DNA of 64,000 bases from Bryum argenteum (lineage: Eukaryota; Streptophyta; Bryopsida; Bryales; Bryaceae): contig CM073321.1 of NCBI GenBank assembly GCA_037043015.1, forward strand, positions 35,132,101-35,196,100. Reading direction: 5' to 3'. Made by a program: the position numbers and the translations under genes. Under the pieces are notes generated by a model. The model ran no database searches, had not been told where the DNA came from, and saw only the letters and a program-made list of their open reading frames with translations. Numbering within the stretch: position 1 is the first letter of the stretch; each line of letters opens with the position of its first letter. Below, one piece after another: positions 33,032 through 44,608 of the stretch.

Positions 33032-34846
33032 ATGAGCTTAGTCAGTTGGAAGGGGAGTCGGCTTTGACGAACACAACCTTTGCCACACCGGCACCTGAGA
33101 ATTGACCTGCAACTCGACCAACGCATACAAATGACGTGGACGATGCTGATCGACTAGCGAAGATGTCATTGACCTCGAGGCTGGATAAGGGCAAAGGTTC
33201 CACGAAGAAGAGCGTCGTTGAACGCGGACAATCTGCTGAGGAGTTGCGCTCTTTTGAACAGATAGTGGTTGAGGGTGGACATCCCGATGAAGGACCCCAA
33301 CCAGCTGAGGAGAGTTTGGTGGATCATGATAGCATTCCCTTGATAGAGGCTGAGGTTGAGGAGAGATTAGACAGTCTTGTAAGCCAGGAGGCTGTTCACA
33401 CTGAATCCCGGATAGACGCGCTTCGTTTGAAGCCCAAACAAAAGTCACGTTTGAGCATTCCTCTTTGCAGGCTGAAGAGACTGACAGCTGTAAGACCAGC
33501 AATAAAGAATGATATCGAACTTCTTCAAAGTCGATTTGTCAATGGAGGATACATTGAGGGCGCGACTGTCTTTTACGTTGTTTTAGAAGACGACAACTCC
33601 AAGTCCCATGACGTAACTGAGGAGGACATGTTGTCGTGGAGCGACAACTGGCGTGCTGTTAACGACGAGTTTGAAGCGAAATTGAAAGATGGTCCAGTTT
33701 TGCAACAGTTCTTGAACAAAGTGTTTAATGTTTGAGATGGTAATCACCGGTTGCAAGCTTGGCTACCAATCATCAACAGAAAGCACGCTCATGACATTGA
33801 GTGGCATTTTTCTGTTGATTGCATCATTCTGGACGTCAGGGGTAGAGTTATGGACACGCTTATGATCTTGTATGACATAAATCAGTAAGTTTCTATCTTC
33901 ATAATCCTTTCAACCATTTCAATTTGAAATTTAACTCAATCCGTTTTCTCCTTTATTGCTTGCCGGTGATGGATTTTCAGGCGCAATCAAAACAGCCATG
34001 TGAAGGAGAATCTTGTGCATAAGTTATATCGACTGAATGCAGTTGGAAAAAAGCCTCTTGAATATTTCAAGGGCTTGGTGTCAGAGGCTGATTATAACAA
34101 AGCAGAGACCAAAAGAGTTCAGACTTGGTTTTCGCTTACAATTCCTGGGCTTACAAACTTCCTTTACCAGGTTAGTTATCACATGTGAGTCCCTGCCAAC
34201 ATAAACTTTTGTAACGCCACAAATACACCTTTCTTGTGAAATGCAGAGTGAGATATCAAAGGCTCCTAATACTGTAGCAAAAAATTTCGAGAAGATGTTT
34301 CCAAATACGGACGAATGGACAGGGCACGGTATTAACGAATACATCCACAAGCATGTAACAGCCAAGAGAGGTACTATAGAACGGGAGCTGAAGAAGCTTC
34401 TTCCAATTTGTGATGAGAAGTACGAAGGTAAGTTCATCGAGAAGGTGAAGGAGCATTACGAGACCTTCCATCTCTTCGAGATGCTCATCGAGAAGCTGTA
34501 CGCATTTGCAACCTTTGCAATAGACATCAACTCCAAGCTTACCTGGTTGGACAGATGGAACTGGAACTCGAAGTCTAGGGAGGAATTGAAATTCCCAAAA
34601 CAGAAGTTCTCCGACGAGCAATTCAATTCCTTCTTCAACAAAGCTACTTTCTGGGCGCAGGTAAATGTTGGCAATTGAATTTGGACCTTAAAATGTCTGG
34701 CTTCTCATGGAATGTCGCTTCTCCTTTTCTTGCAGCTTTCCGAAGATTGTCTAACCCAAGTAGTTGGTGCTCTCAAGGCGTTGAGGGTGGACGTCAATTA
34801 TGAACCAGATGGACGAGACCAAATCATGCAAATCCAAGACTTATGT
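33032..34846 (+). pseudogene. ParB-like protein gene, four exons, two in-frame stops, 3' end lost
   Basis: Exons are 33032-33884, 33981-34170, 34247-34660 and 34736-~34846. All junctions are GT...AG and keep the frame (phases 2, 0 and 0). The key motif DGNHRLQAWLP follows position 33736 and resembles the DGQHR / GHRR-type signature of ParB-like nuclease folds. A W-H-F-S-V-D-C-I-I-L-D strand and a YDINQRNQ helix follow, as in the ParB core. The rest is helical and unassigned. TGA at 33103 and TGA at 33733, the latter directly before the motif, interrupt exon 1, consistent with CGA-to-TGA and TGG-to-TGA. Exon 1 begins at an acceptor, so an earlier exon is missing or unseen. The frame is cut at ~34846, where unrelated repeat sequence (TGTAGGGCCCC) starts. 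Relationship to the 10.4-16.4 kb gene is inferred from the shared motif only. Confidence 0.65.
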
Positions 34847-35340
34847 AGGGCCCCAAGTCAGAATACTAAGGTCGCGGTTCTAAGGACCGATCCTTACGTA
34901 AATTATATTATACATTAATGACGTCAGCCTTGAATTTCTAAGTTACGATATATATATGACGTCAGCCCTAATTTCCAGAAAACATAGTAAGAGATGTTCC
35001 AACTTAAAACCGTAACATTTCACCGCCATAGGCACTCTGAAGGCTAAAGCACGGTTATACACACTCCTTCTCCAAAACTCTTTGTCATCAAATCGTTACA
35101 TAATCCACCCAAATTAGAGGAACGCCTAATTTATTCTAAGTAAATCGAAGGACCCTAATAAGTGGTCCAAATAATTTGGCCCAAACTGAGTCAAAACTTC
35201 CCTCTAAAAATAGAAAATCGCTCAGGAAAATCTGCCCACCGCTCATAAAAGTCTGCTCACCGCTCATGGAAATCTGTCACTGCACGCACCGTAGCAATCC
35301 TGAGTGGAAAGGGTAGGAAGAAGTAGGCCCAATTCAGATT
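34847..35340. other. non-coding segment between ParB-like pseudogene and repeat R1
   Basis: It begins TGTAGGGCCCCAAG, which could be an LTR start, and contains two copies of ATGACGTCAGCC near 34918 and 34957 and a repeated CTGCYCACCGCTCAT block near 35230-35270. There is no matching second LTR in the window, so no element is called. Confidence 0.4.
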
Positions 35341-36324
35341 CCGTAGAATGATTCCGACCTAGGGTTAGGAAGTTGGCCTAGGACAGTGGGTAGGATCTTT
35401 TTGAGAAAGCGAGTCGCTTTTCGTGGAGTGGGCCATGTAGGTCGGCCGCCGCATAGTAGTTAGGTTTCAAAGTCGTTGACTTTAAGTACTTATAGTTGAA
35501 AGTTTTGGCACCTAAAACATTCCTTACTTGTTAATTAACAACCTCATATGCGCATATTTAGTGTGATCCTTGCTCTGTCTCCCTTTTGAGGTCGAGTGCT
35601 TAGAGATCATATGTACTGTTTTTGAATTATAAGTTAAGGGTTAAGAATCCGGGTTCCGTGCTTTAATCGTATCTGTGGAGTTGGAGCTGTGTGTTGGGCG
35701 TATTATCGAGTGCCTTGTGCCTTGAGTCGGTCTAGAGTGTGTGAGAGAAGGAAACTACTGTAGTAAACACTTTATGGTCTGGGAGGCCTAGGAGTAAAGT
35801 GGGCGAGGCCGGATTGATATCCGACCTTCACCGTTACAGACTTTGGTTCCTCTGTAGTCTCAGAAGACGGACTAGGAATAGTACGTGACCGGAATACGTG
35901 TAGCCTTCTTGTAGCCGGATTCGGATCTTTTGGAGTTTGCCATTGTAGTAAGTACGATAGGGTAATCAGGACGTCCTGCGTGACTTGCTAATCCGGCCTG
36001 ATCGGATTAGTTGTGAGGAAGTAATGTAGGACTAAGTTTGCGTGTGTGTGTGTTTGTGTGAAGAAAGTTTAGATGTGGAAGTTTCTGCCACTTAAATTAT
36101 AAGGAAAAGAGTCTTTGTGTACCCCCTCTTACAAAGCGATACCCTTGTCAAGCAAGGCTAAAACATAAGTTGGAAGATGGAAAGAATTGGAGTTAGCTGT
36201 TTTGACACTACTTTGTCTTGGTTACTGCACAGAATCCCTAAAATGATACACGAGTCACCTAAACACGGGTATTAAACTAATAAACGTGTAAGGAAAGACA
36301 ACGTGGATACATGGCATCCGAAAG
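35341..36324 (+). repeat. dispersed repeat R1, copy 1 (left arm of a large inverted repeat)
   Basis: The ~0.95-kb repeat contains, in order, AAGTCGTTGACTT, ACCTAAAACATTCC, TATGCGCATATT, GTAAACACTTTA, AGTACGTGACCGGAATACGT, TGGATTAGTTGTGAGGA-type sequence, a GT-rich run and ATACACGAGTCACCT. The same order occurs at 39640-40620 (plus) and 54690-53937 (minus). In the latter two it follows a gag-like frame, so R1 looks like the untranslated 3' part of that transcript or element. Confidence 0.85.
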
Positions 36325-37167
36325 CAAGGCTGCGGGCCTTGCGGTCTAAGGAAGCCGGCAATTCTCCCCAAGAGAAGAATCCGGTGGAAGCAGCCCTGCC
36401 ACATTCGAAGCCAAAGAAAGCTGGAGAAGCTGCGCATTGTGCAAGCCCAGTCCGGGTTCAGTCGCCCCAACATCAGGAGGTCCAAGTTGGGGATACATCT
36501 CAACCGAAACCCCCCCTGAATGACGCACTTGCCGGTGATCAGGGACATGATGCAGCTGTCGGATGCCTTGTATCAACACTGTCTTCCCTTACACGTTTAT
36601 TAGTTTAATACCCGTTTTAGGGTGACTCGTGTATCATTTCAGGGATTCCGTGAAGTAACGAAGACAAAGTAGTGGTAATACAACTAACCACACTCCTTTC
36701 TATCTTCCAACTTATATTTTAGCCTTGCTTGTCAAGGGTATCCCTTATGTTTTAACTAGCGGAAACTTCCACATCTAAACTTTCTTCACACAAACACACA
36801 CACACGCAAACTAAGTCCTACATTACGTCCTCACAACTAATCCGATCACGCGGGATTAATAGGTCACGCACGATGTCCTGATTACCCTATCGTACTTACT
36901 ACAATGACAAACTCCAAGAAATCCGAATCCGGCTAGACGACGGGTACACGTATTCCAGTCACGTACTGTTCCTGGACCGTTTTCTGAGACTACAGAGGAT
37001 CCCACGTCCGTAACGGTGAAGGTCGGATATCAATCCGGCCTTGCCCACTTTACTCCTAGGTCTCCCAGACCGTAAAGTGTTTACTACAGTAGTTTTCCTC
37101 TCTTAGACACTATAGACCGACTCAAGGCACAAGGCACTCAATAATACGTCCAACACACAACCCCAAC
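35681..37167. repeat. large inverted repeat of R1, ~0.6-kb arms
   Basis: Bases 35681-36324 (plus) and 36556-37167 (minus) are diverged reverse complements around a 231-base loop. The right arm stops abruptly at 37167, where the family-2 LTR-like sequence begins. A transcript across both arms would form a long hairpin. The loop (36325-36555) has an open frame of about 97 codons without recognisable features. Confidence 0.85.
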
Positions 37168-37701
37168 TATCGGACCCTGTTTTTTCGATTTTTGGCCACT
37201 AAGTTCTAAAGCGCATTAAGAATAAGTATAGAGTCTAGAATCCGACCTAAGTATGTACTAGGCCGTATACTATTAGGCAATTACGTTTTTACAAATAAGT
37301 GTTATAGTTAAAATCTAGTATGTGTTAATAAGGACGGATTTGCCAATCCGTACTCTTCTACCGTACGGCTAGGACGTGCTGTCAGAGGCCGGAATGGGAG
37401 TTATTACGGCGGCTAAAGGACGGAGTGGCGAAGAATTTAATAATGGCGAGAAATCCAGAAGGCGACTCTGTACGGAGATGGCAATGATGGCGGCGGAACA
37501 AGTCATGATGGTCGGACTTAACTCCGGCTCCCTCTATAAAAGGCCGCCCGTCCGCCCTTGTCGTCACCTCCCTCCTTTCTGCGCCTTTTGTCTTCTTGCG
37601 CCCCTGCCTTCCGTCTTCTGCTTTCCGTCCCTTAGTTCCGATCCGGCCCACTGGCCGATCTCATCCCGGCCACTTTGTACTTTTTGTCGCACTTCTTTCC
37701 C
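37168..37701 (+). promoter_or_regulatory. family-2 gypsy LTR-like 5' region with TATA box upstream of the gag-like frame
   Basis: The first ~210 bases (from TATCGGACC) match segments at 48539-48747 (plus) and 61282-61070 (minus), both of which follow pol 3' ends. This marks them as the LTR start (TGTCGGACC). A TATAAAAG box at 37535-37542 lies in CCCTCTATAAAAGGCCGCCC. A similar box is at 60913-60919 on the minus strand in the other copy. A CT-rich leader then runs to the ATG at 37702. No tRNA primer-binding site is visible between TATA and ATG. Confidence 0.7.
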
Positions 37702-39605
37702 ATGGCAGGGTCGGCGTCCGCTTCTGCTCAGGCGCAGGAGGCACTCAAGATCTCGATCAAGTTGGTACTACCCTGCATTCCGATCGATGAGGACGAGAAG
37801 AAGTCATTGGCCGAGGACCTCGACAAGATGGGGCTCGCCGGCCTGCTGGTCACGCCTTGGGGATTGCGCGACACGGAGATGGTGCGCGAGATCAAGGTCG
37901 GCGCGCCAAATCAATTCGAAGGGACGGTCAGAGGGAAGCCGGCTTCCTGGACGGCCGACCACTGGAGAGCTGTTTACGGCCTGGTCGTAAATAGCGGAGT
38001 AGGGTTGTGCGGCCGGAAACACAAATGGGCGAAGAAGGCGTTCCACGGGAGACCGCACAAGAACAAAGGCTACTCGGTGGAGGATTGCAAGGATCCGAGG
38101 GAGCGCGCCATCATCAAGTTTTTGGCGCCGATTATCCACGAGGAGAAGCCGCATCGCATAACCGCCCGGCTCGCCAACACCGTCCTGGGGTCCCTGCGTG
38201 GCGAACGGGAGGTTGACTGGGGTATGATTATCCGAGACCTGGTCGCCCGGCTCGCGGAGAACGTAGGTAAAACCCGTTCTAGCCCTATTATTCCTTTTCT
38301 TTACCACCTGTACAAAAAGGAGGAAGTGCTGACGGAGGAGGAAGAGTCGAACTACGAGATTGCGCCATCATCGCAAAACAACGGAGTGTTCGAATTGGAG
38401 GAGAGCGCGGACAGCAAGGCCGTGTACTCGGACGAGGACGAGGTCGGATCAGACGACGGGGACGTCCAACCGGACGCGCCACAAGAGCCGGCTCTAGAGG
38501 CAACCCCACCGCGTACGGGTCCAGAGGTAATAATTCTTCCGTCCCCGTCCCCTCCTACGAACCCGACCGAGGCCGGAACTCAGACCGAGCGAGGACAACC
38601 TTCGAGGCCTCTCGATGAAGGGGAAGTTACGGCCGACTAGGTTAATCCCATCAATCCGAACGACCCCAGACTTCTCCCACCTCTCAGTCCGTCCGCTAAC
38701 CATGCGGATCCCATGAGGCGAGCATGGCACCACTTTACGGAAGCCAGGTGCCAGTACTTCTTTTACCAAAATCTACTGGCACAGCTATGCAAGGAGTTTG
38801 GAGTACGGACACTGCTGGATGTGAAGCAGAAGTGGGACTCCAAGCCGGACGAGGAGCAGTTCTGACAGATGGAGAAGCAAGTGACAAAGCTAATCCTGGA
38901 GAATAGACGTCTTCGCGAGACGGTCAAAAGAAGGGAGGAAGAACTCCTGGTCAGACGGCAGGCCGTAATCACGCCAATGAGCAGGTCGTAAAGCTCGTCG
39001 AGATTTGCGAGACTCTGGCCAACGTACTGCAGAAGGCGAACGTGTACGAGGCTGGAATCCTGGAGTCGGAGGTGTTCAAGGCGGAAACTTTTAGGAAGTT
39101 TCTCTTGGCTGCGAAGACGTACGCCGCGAAGGTCGAGAAGAGCAACGCCGAGGTCAAGGTGTTGCTCGACGCCGTCCGGGAGCAGATGAACGAGGTAGTC
39201 ATGCCGGCCTTTACTTCTACCCCGGCGAAGACTCCTAGGCCGGATCCGCTTAAGATGGAGAGGACGGATGCTGGACCCTCCAGTCCGACCGACACAAAGG
39301 GTAAATCGAAGGTGAAGACGGAGGGGGACGCACCCGTCTCAGCAGATTCTCCGGCCAAGAACACTCGTACCGCAAAGAGAAAGCTTACGGCCAAGGAATA
39401 CGAGAAGTCTTTTGGATTCCAGAAGCTTCACGACATCAGCCTCGAGCACTCCGAAGAAGAAGAGCTGAAGAGCGGGGACGACACCAACTCCAGTGAGGAC
39501 GAGTACGTGATAACGGATACGGGCAAGATAGTAAAGGGAGCACGTATTGCAGCTACGCCACTGAAGCGGCCGAAGCACGGGGTTAGTTCGCGGAGGAGGA
39601 GGTAG
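37702..39605 (+). pseudogene. gag-like protein of family-2 element, full-length copy with stops
   Basis: The ATG at 37702 opens a 312-codon frame ending at TAG 38638. The same frame then continues as conserved protein to TGA at 38864 and, after a frame change near 38980, to a TAG at 39603. Partial copies at 45.1-46.4, 54.7-55.7 and 59.9-60.7 kb share the sequence, so about 630 residues form one ancestral product. Residues 1-210 are a conserved domain (ISIKLVLP, GTVRGKPASW, IIHEEKPHRIT, EREVDWGMIIRDLV). An acidic linker follows, then a coiled coil (ENRRLRETVKRREEELL, AAKTYAAKVEKSNAEVKVLL) and a basic Ser/Lys tail. No zinc knuckle is visible. The position after an LTR promoter suggests a gag or accessory protein. 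I cannot assign a named domain with confidence. Confidence 0.68.
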
Positions 39606-39639
39606 GACGTATTAGAGGTCAGCAGCCAGAGGACGGCCA

Positions 39640-40620
39640 GGATTAGGAGGTCGGATTGGAATCCGGCCTAGGCCAGTATAGTATTTTCTTTTTGGGAATG
39701 CGTGTTGCTTTTTGAGGAGTAGGCCTGGTAGTCCGGCGCCGCAATCCAGTTAGGTATCTAAGTCGTTGACTTAGAAGTACTTATAGGTGGAACTTTTGCC
39801 ACCTAAAACATTCATTCCTTGCTTGAGTGTTAATCGAACCTTCTTATGCGCATATTCGGTGTGATCATTTCCCTCTCTCCTGTTCAGTTGAGTGCTTGGA
39901 AAGTCGGATCTACTGTGTTGGGTTATGAGTTGGGAGTTAGGAATCCGGTTTCTTTGTTAGATCGTTTCTGTGGAGTTGAGGTCGGATTGGGCGTATTCTT
40001 CAGTGCCTTGTGTCTTGAACTGGTCTAGGTGTCTGAGAGAGGGAAACTGCTGTGGTAAACACTTTACGGTCTGGTAGGGTCTGGGAGTAGAGTGTGCGAG
40101 GTCGGATTCCAATCCGACCTCCGGCTGCCACAGACTTGGGTTCCTCTGTAGTCTCAGAGGACACATCTAGCATAGTACGTGACCAGAATACGTGTAGACG
40201 TCTTCTAGCCGGATTCGGAGCTCTTGGAGTCTGTCATTGTAGTAAGTGTGATAGGGTAACCACGACGGCTAGCGTGACCTGCTATTTTGGACGGATAGGA
40301 TGGATTAGTTGTGAGGACGTAATGTGTGCCTTAGTGTGTGTGTGGGTGTAAAGAGTCGAAGTGTGGTAGTTTCCACTACGATAAACATAAGGAAAAGAGT
40401 CTTTGTGCATCCCCTCTTGCAAAGGGATACTCTTGCCATGCAAGGCTAAAACATAAGTTGGTACTAGAAACGTTTGTGGGTTTGGTTGTTTTAGCACTAC
40501 TTGTCTTGGTCACTTCACAGAATTCCTGGAACGATACACGAGTCACCTGAACATGGGTTTTACACCATTAAACTTGTAAGGGAAGATAAAGTGAATACAT
40601 GACATCCGACACCAACTCCA
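39640..40620 (+). repeat. dispersed repeat R1, copy 2
   Basis: It matches 35341-36324 over its length and directly follows the stop of the gag-like frame. It ends near ATGACATCCGACA. From about 40600 to 40790 an inverted fragment of the R1 5' part follows (TCCTAACCCCCAACTTATAA, ATATGCTCATAAGAGG, AAGAGATGTTTTAGCTGACA), so this copy is also partly palindromic. Confidence 0.85.
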
Positions 40621-40790
40621 CATATACGATCTAGCTGGAAGCCCGGATTCCTAACCCCCAACTTATAACTCAAAAACAATAGATAGAACTTCTAAGCACT
40701 CGACCTCAGAAGGGAGACAAAGCAAAGATCACACTGAATATGCTCATAAGAGGTTGTTGATTGACAAGTAAGAGATGTTTTAGCTGACAC

Positions 40791-42280
40791 AACTTTTGTC
40801 GTAAGTTACCAAACCAAGTAGAACCAAAACAACGCAATTCACCACTAATACTTAACAAAAGGGTCCACCTTTTGGGTAACGTTCCTCTAAGACTCTGTGA
40901 AGTGTGAACCATGACTCAATCCGGTTTGGACTACCGGTTTTACGCCACAACAAGCTACCACAATCCGGTTGGTAGGACCGGTGACTCATACAAACGGATC
41001 CGGTCAGCCTCAAACCAAAACCCTAGGGTAACCGGGTGATTTCTTATCCGCTTTCTCTTCTTGGTTGAGTACCCTTTTAACCGGATACCGTTTAGTAACG
41101 AATGTTGATTTAGTTTTACCTCCTTAAATCCTCCGAGAGGTCGTCCCTGTTAGTTTAAAGGGTACGGAATCAGTTCACCCTCTACCGGTTGATTTAGGTG
41201 ATCGGAGTTTCACCGGTTTGTTACCTAGTACTTCACTCTCTCTCCCAGAGTTCTTTCCTTACAACTATTGCTACCATTTGGTTTTGTTTTTCGAACAACA
41301 GGTCACTCTAGCAGTTATATAGTTCTCTCCTTTTCCCTAGTCCAATGATACTTGCGATCCGGATTGCAGTGAACAGTATCCCACCATTCTATCAGCGAGT
41401 TTTCAACTAACGTTACTTGGGACCAAACTGGTGTCCGGGTTTGCACACAAATTCTAGTGAGGACTTCCCCCGACCAAATATCCCGTCCGGGAGGTTGGTT
41501 ACCAGGTCGGCTTTACTCGCCAACCCAGCACCTCTGTCCAATCCGGATTATAGCGACAAATCCCACAACCAGCAGACACCAACTCAAACTATCGGACTCT
41601 CCCACTCGGATCTCTTACCGACAACCCAACCACTCTAGTAATCCCAACCCGGGTACTAGAATAGAAGCCACCAAATCTGCAAGGAACTTCTTGTCACTAC
41701 CACCGGATCCTGACCGCACTTGCACAAGACAATCCGGAATCACACAACCAAAAGCAAGGACACACAAGTTTGGGATGCAACCTGAACCTTTACTCACAGG
41801 TGTAGAGAATACAGAAAGACTCGGAGCACTCCGTAGAGGCTCTGGTTGGTATCTGGGATCTCCGGATTTCTCAGACACTCTTATCAGATCCCAAATACCT
41901 GGAATCCGAGATTTCCGGGGTGAGTGGGCTAGACAAGCATCTACGATTTCTGCCTATGCCTAACTAATTCTCAATTCTATTTTCAACCAGTTGGCGACTT
42001 GACAAATTCGATGGCGGTTTTGTTTTCCTAGGGATGCCGATATTTGTAAAGGGGGTAATTTGTCCTCCGGGTTTTGCTCCTCCGTATCCCGAGAGGCTTC
42101 TTAGGTTCTTGTGGGGGGGGGGGGCGGGGGTGGATTATCCGGCCGTACATCGGGTCTACCAATCGCTCCGGTAGCCACCCGGTAGAAAAATGGGGTCACT
42201 CGGAATTCCCAGGGGAAACCGGATGAGTCCACGACGATCTGGTAAGCCCTAAAATATACTAAGGCCAACCGGATGAACAA
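40791..42280. other. CCGG-rich non-coding flank, no gene recognised
   Basis: CCGGTTT/CCGGATT words are frequent from 40919 to 42270. There is a G-run at 42112-42130 and a poly-T at 42338-42354 just inside the following transposon. Frames near 41417-41963 show no family resemblance. The sequence resumes after the MULE (GACCGGTTTTAACTACC near 45100), so this is probably the insertion target, itself an unidentified element. Confidence 0.5.
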
Positions 42281-42971
42281 CAAAGCTAGGGGGAATGCAC
42301 GGGTGTGAGCGGAGAGCGGTGAGCAGTGATTGGCAGATTTTTTTTTTTTTTTTCATGAAAGATTAAGACCCTATTACCACTCATTGTACTTGAGTTAGTA
42401 ACCCTATGACCATTGAGTTAAGGGTGGTGAAATATATTTGGGAATAGTTTGATCGAAATGAGTAGCCCAATTCCATGAAGTTAGATCCTATTTCCGCTTA
42501 AAAGTAATGTTGGCTCCATTCCATAACTCATCAAATAATAATTATTCAAAAGTTTTTACATTGTCATCAATAATTAGAGCTGACGTCATCGCTTCTCACC
42601 TTATAAAAATCGAAGCCAATTTTCCACTTATTAAGGTGTGAAGTTTTTTACACATTTTGCATCCGGTTATGGGATCACGGCAATAGATACACCAATGCAT
42701 TGATATTGGAGTTGAACAAGTTACATCAAAATTAGGGCTGACGTCAACGTAAGGGGCAAGCATGGCTTCGATCACATAGTATTGACATACTTAAAGTAAT
42801 ACTTGAAGCACTTAGTGTAGGTTAAATTATAAACAATAATCATGATAAATAAAAATATAAAACCGTATATATTGAAAAACACATATAGATAGTATATAAG
42901 TAATAGATCATGGTAAACTACAAATGTATGGCGCTACCATGTCCAGTACCTATCAAAAAACAAATCACACA

Positions 42972-43949
42972 CTAGGCTGAAGGTGTAGTACCATTAAAGT
43001 GCTGATCACACTTATCAGCCTCAAAGTCTATAAACTTAAGTGCACTATTGCTATAACGTAGACATGGAGTGTAAGAAAAAATAGGAGATGGAGCTTGAAC
43101 AAACTCTTGAGCAAGACGCTGAGTGTAGGATGGTAGGGTGAATGTTGATGGAGGGCTATTGTAGAGATGAGCGTTGCGAGTTAATCGCTCTTTCAGACCT
43201 GCGATCCTAAAAGTACAAAGAAAGTCAGTACTATCGATTTGTAAGAGCGTAATTTAAAATCGAGAAAGAATACAAGATCGTATTGCGCACCAATAAACTT
43301 TCGTGGCTTCTTCACGACCGGCTCGTCAGAGTTATAATCTGCGGGAGAGGCTGATTCCCCACTTTCTTCATCATCGGGAGGACCATTCTTGTAATCTGCT
43401 AGTACACTTTCAAAGATTTCTTCGTCAAGTATTATAGCGATGAGGTGTCGGTGGAGCGCGCGCAAGCAATTACAGATGCACCTGAAGAATCAGAAGCCCA
43501 CGTTAGAAATGCGAAATGTATAAACGAATTCTAATGTAGTGTTTACGGAAACATTACCTGTACTTGCGCTCCAGTCAAAGACTATACCTCCGTCGTCCGT
43601 GAGACAATCCACAAAACATTGAATGAAGGAGGGGTCCTTCTCTCGCGAGCCTCGCAATGGCATACCGTCCGGACAATAACACAATGCCTCTTTGTCTACA
43701 AAGTTACAGAGGTGGTCTTCCTCATCAGGTACGATTGCCACATCCGCATATGCGTGAGCCACTTGCCGAGTTTGGAACTTCGGAAGATACTCTTTACGAA
43801 CATAAACTTTGATATGGAAGCAGTGAGTCTGCAAAACACAAGTATAGATACATTAACATAGAAGCATAGAAGGCAATAATCATGAATTGTGAAATTAGAA
43901 ACTAAAATCTGCTCCGTACCTCTTTCGGTTTAGGTTCGGTAGAGGCCAT
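42972..43949 (-). pseudogene. DNA methyltransferase-like gene inside the MULE, four short exons, one frameshift
   Basis: Minus-strand exons are 43949-43920 (ATG, 10 codons), 43828-43558, 43481-43291 and 43198-42972 (TAG). All introns are GT...AG, 76-92 bases long, and phases agree except for one missing base in the GCGCGC run of exon 3 (about 43455-43465). The product would be ~240 residues. Exon 2 ends PLRGSREKDPSFIQ...GGIVFDWSAST. Exon 3 starts GASVIACA and continues RHLIAIILDEEIFESVL. This matches the C-terminal AdoMet-binding half of N4/N6 DNA methyltransferases, in which an R-x-x-EKP segment precedes motif I (D-x-F-x-G-x-G) and an acidic motif II. No DPPY catalytic motif is present, so it is a fragment or a non-catalytic protein. 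The gene is divergent to the transposase remnant. Confidence 0.68.
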
Positions 43950-44035
43950 AGGGAGGGGATTTTATCTCCACCACTCTCGAACAAGACAAAAACTATATGT
44001 ATGCGACTCAGAATCGAGAGTATGCTCAATTCTAC

Positions 44036-44608
44036 GTGAAGTTTGGGACTAATCTAACACGTGACGAAATAGAAGCGTTGGAGAATGCGGGTTTTTGGCT
44101 CCCACAAAAGGAACGCCTTCCTCTCAACGGCACATTCAATACCTGTGCCCCACCGAGAGACTTGTAACATATTCCAGTGCTGGACAAGGCTGATCCGTAC
44201 CCCAAATCACGCAAGTCTAAAGTTCTTCGACGCATCAAGGTTGTGACTCCGAAGCACATGAAGAACATTGACTCACCTCGTGCCATGGAGGCAAAAATAC
44301 TCGAGGTGACCATGATACCACAACCTGGTTTATGATGTATCGTCGCTTTGCAGTCGGATTCAGAGTCTATCTATAAACTTTCTCTAAGTGAGAACCCTGA
44401 GTGTTCCTGCCCGGTGTTTAAAAAAAACATAACTAAGTTACAACAAAAAGGCGAACCGTATAGACATTGCAAGCACCTATACTTTGTGTTGGTATTGGTA
44501 TGCAAATTTGATATTGATAGAGACCTCTTCATTGACGTGCCCACCCTCAGTTTCAACGAGGTAACAATGATTCTAGAGAGGGGAATCCTAGACCAAGTTA
44601 GAGAGTAG
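44036..44608 (+). pseudogene. MULE transposase C-terminal remnant with SWIM zinc finger
   Basis: The plus-strand frame from NLTRDEIEALENAGF to the stop at 44606 matches the copy at 58.0-58.5 kb. The SWIM finger reads ECSCPVF...YRHCKHLYFV (C-x-C, then C-x-H), a DNA- or protein-binding module typical of Mutator-like transposases. Stops at about 44164 (TAA) and 44333 (TGA) break it. The catalytic part is absent, so the element needs a transposase supplied elsewhere. Confidence 0.85.

Noticed and set aside
34847-35340. LTR starting TGTAGGGCCCC
   Set aside because: No second copy, no primer site or polypurine tract found, so there is not enough to call an element.
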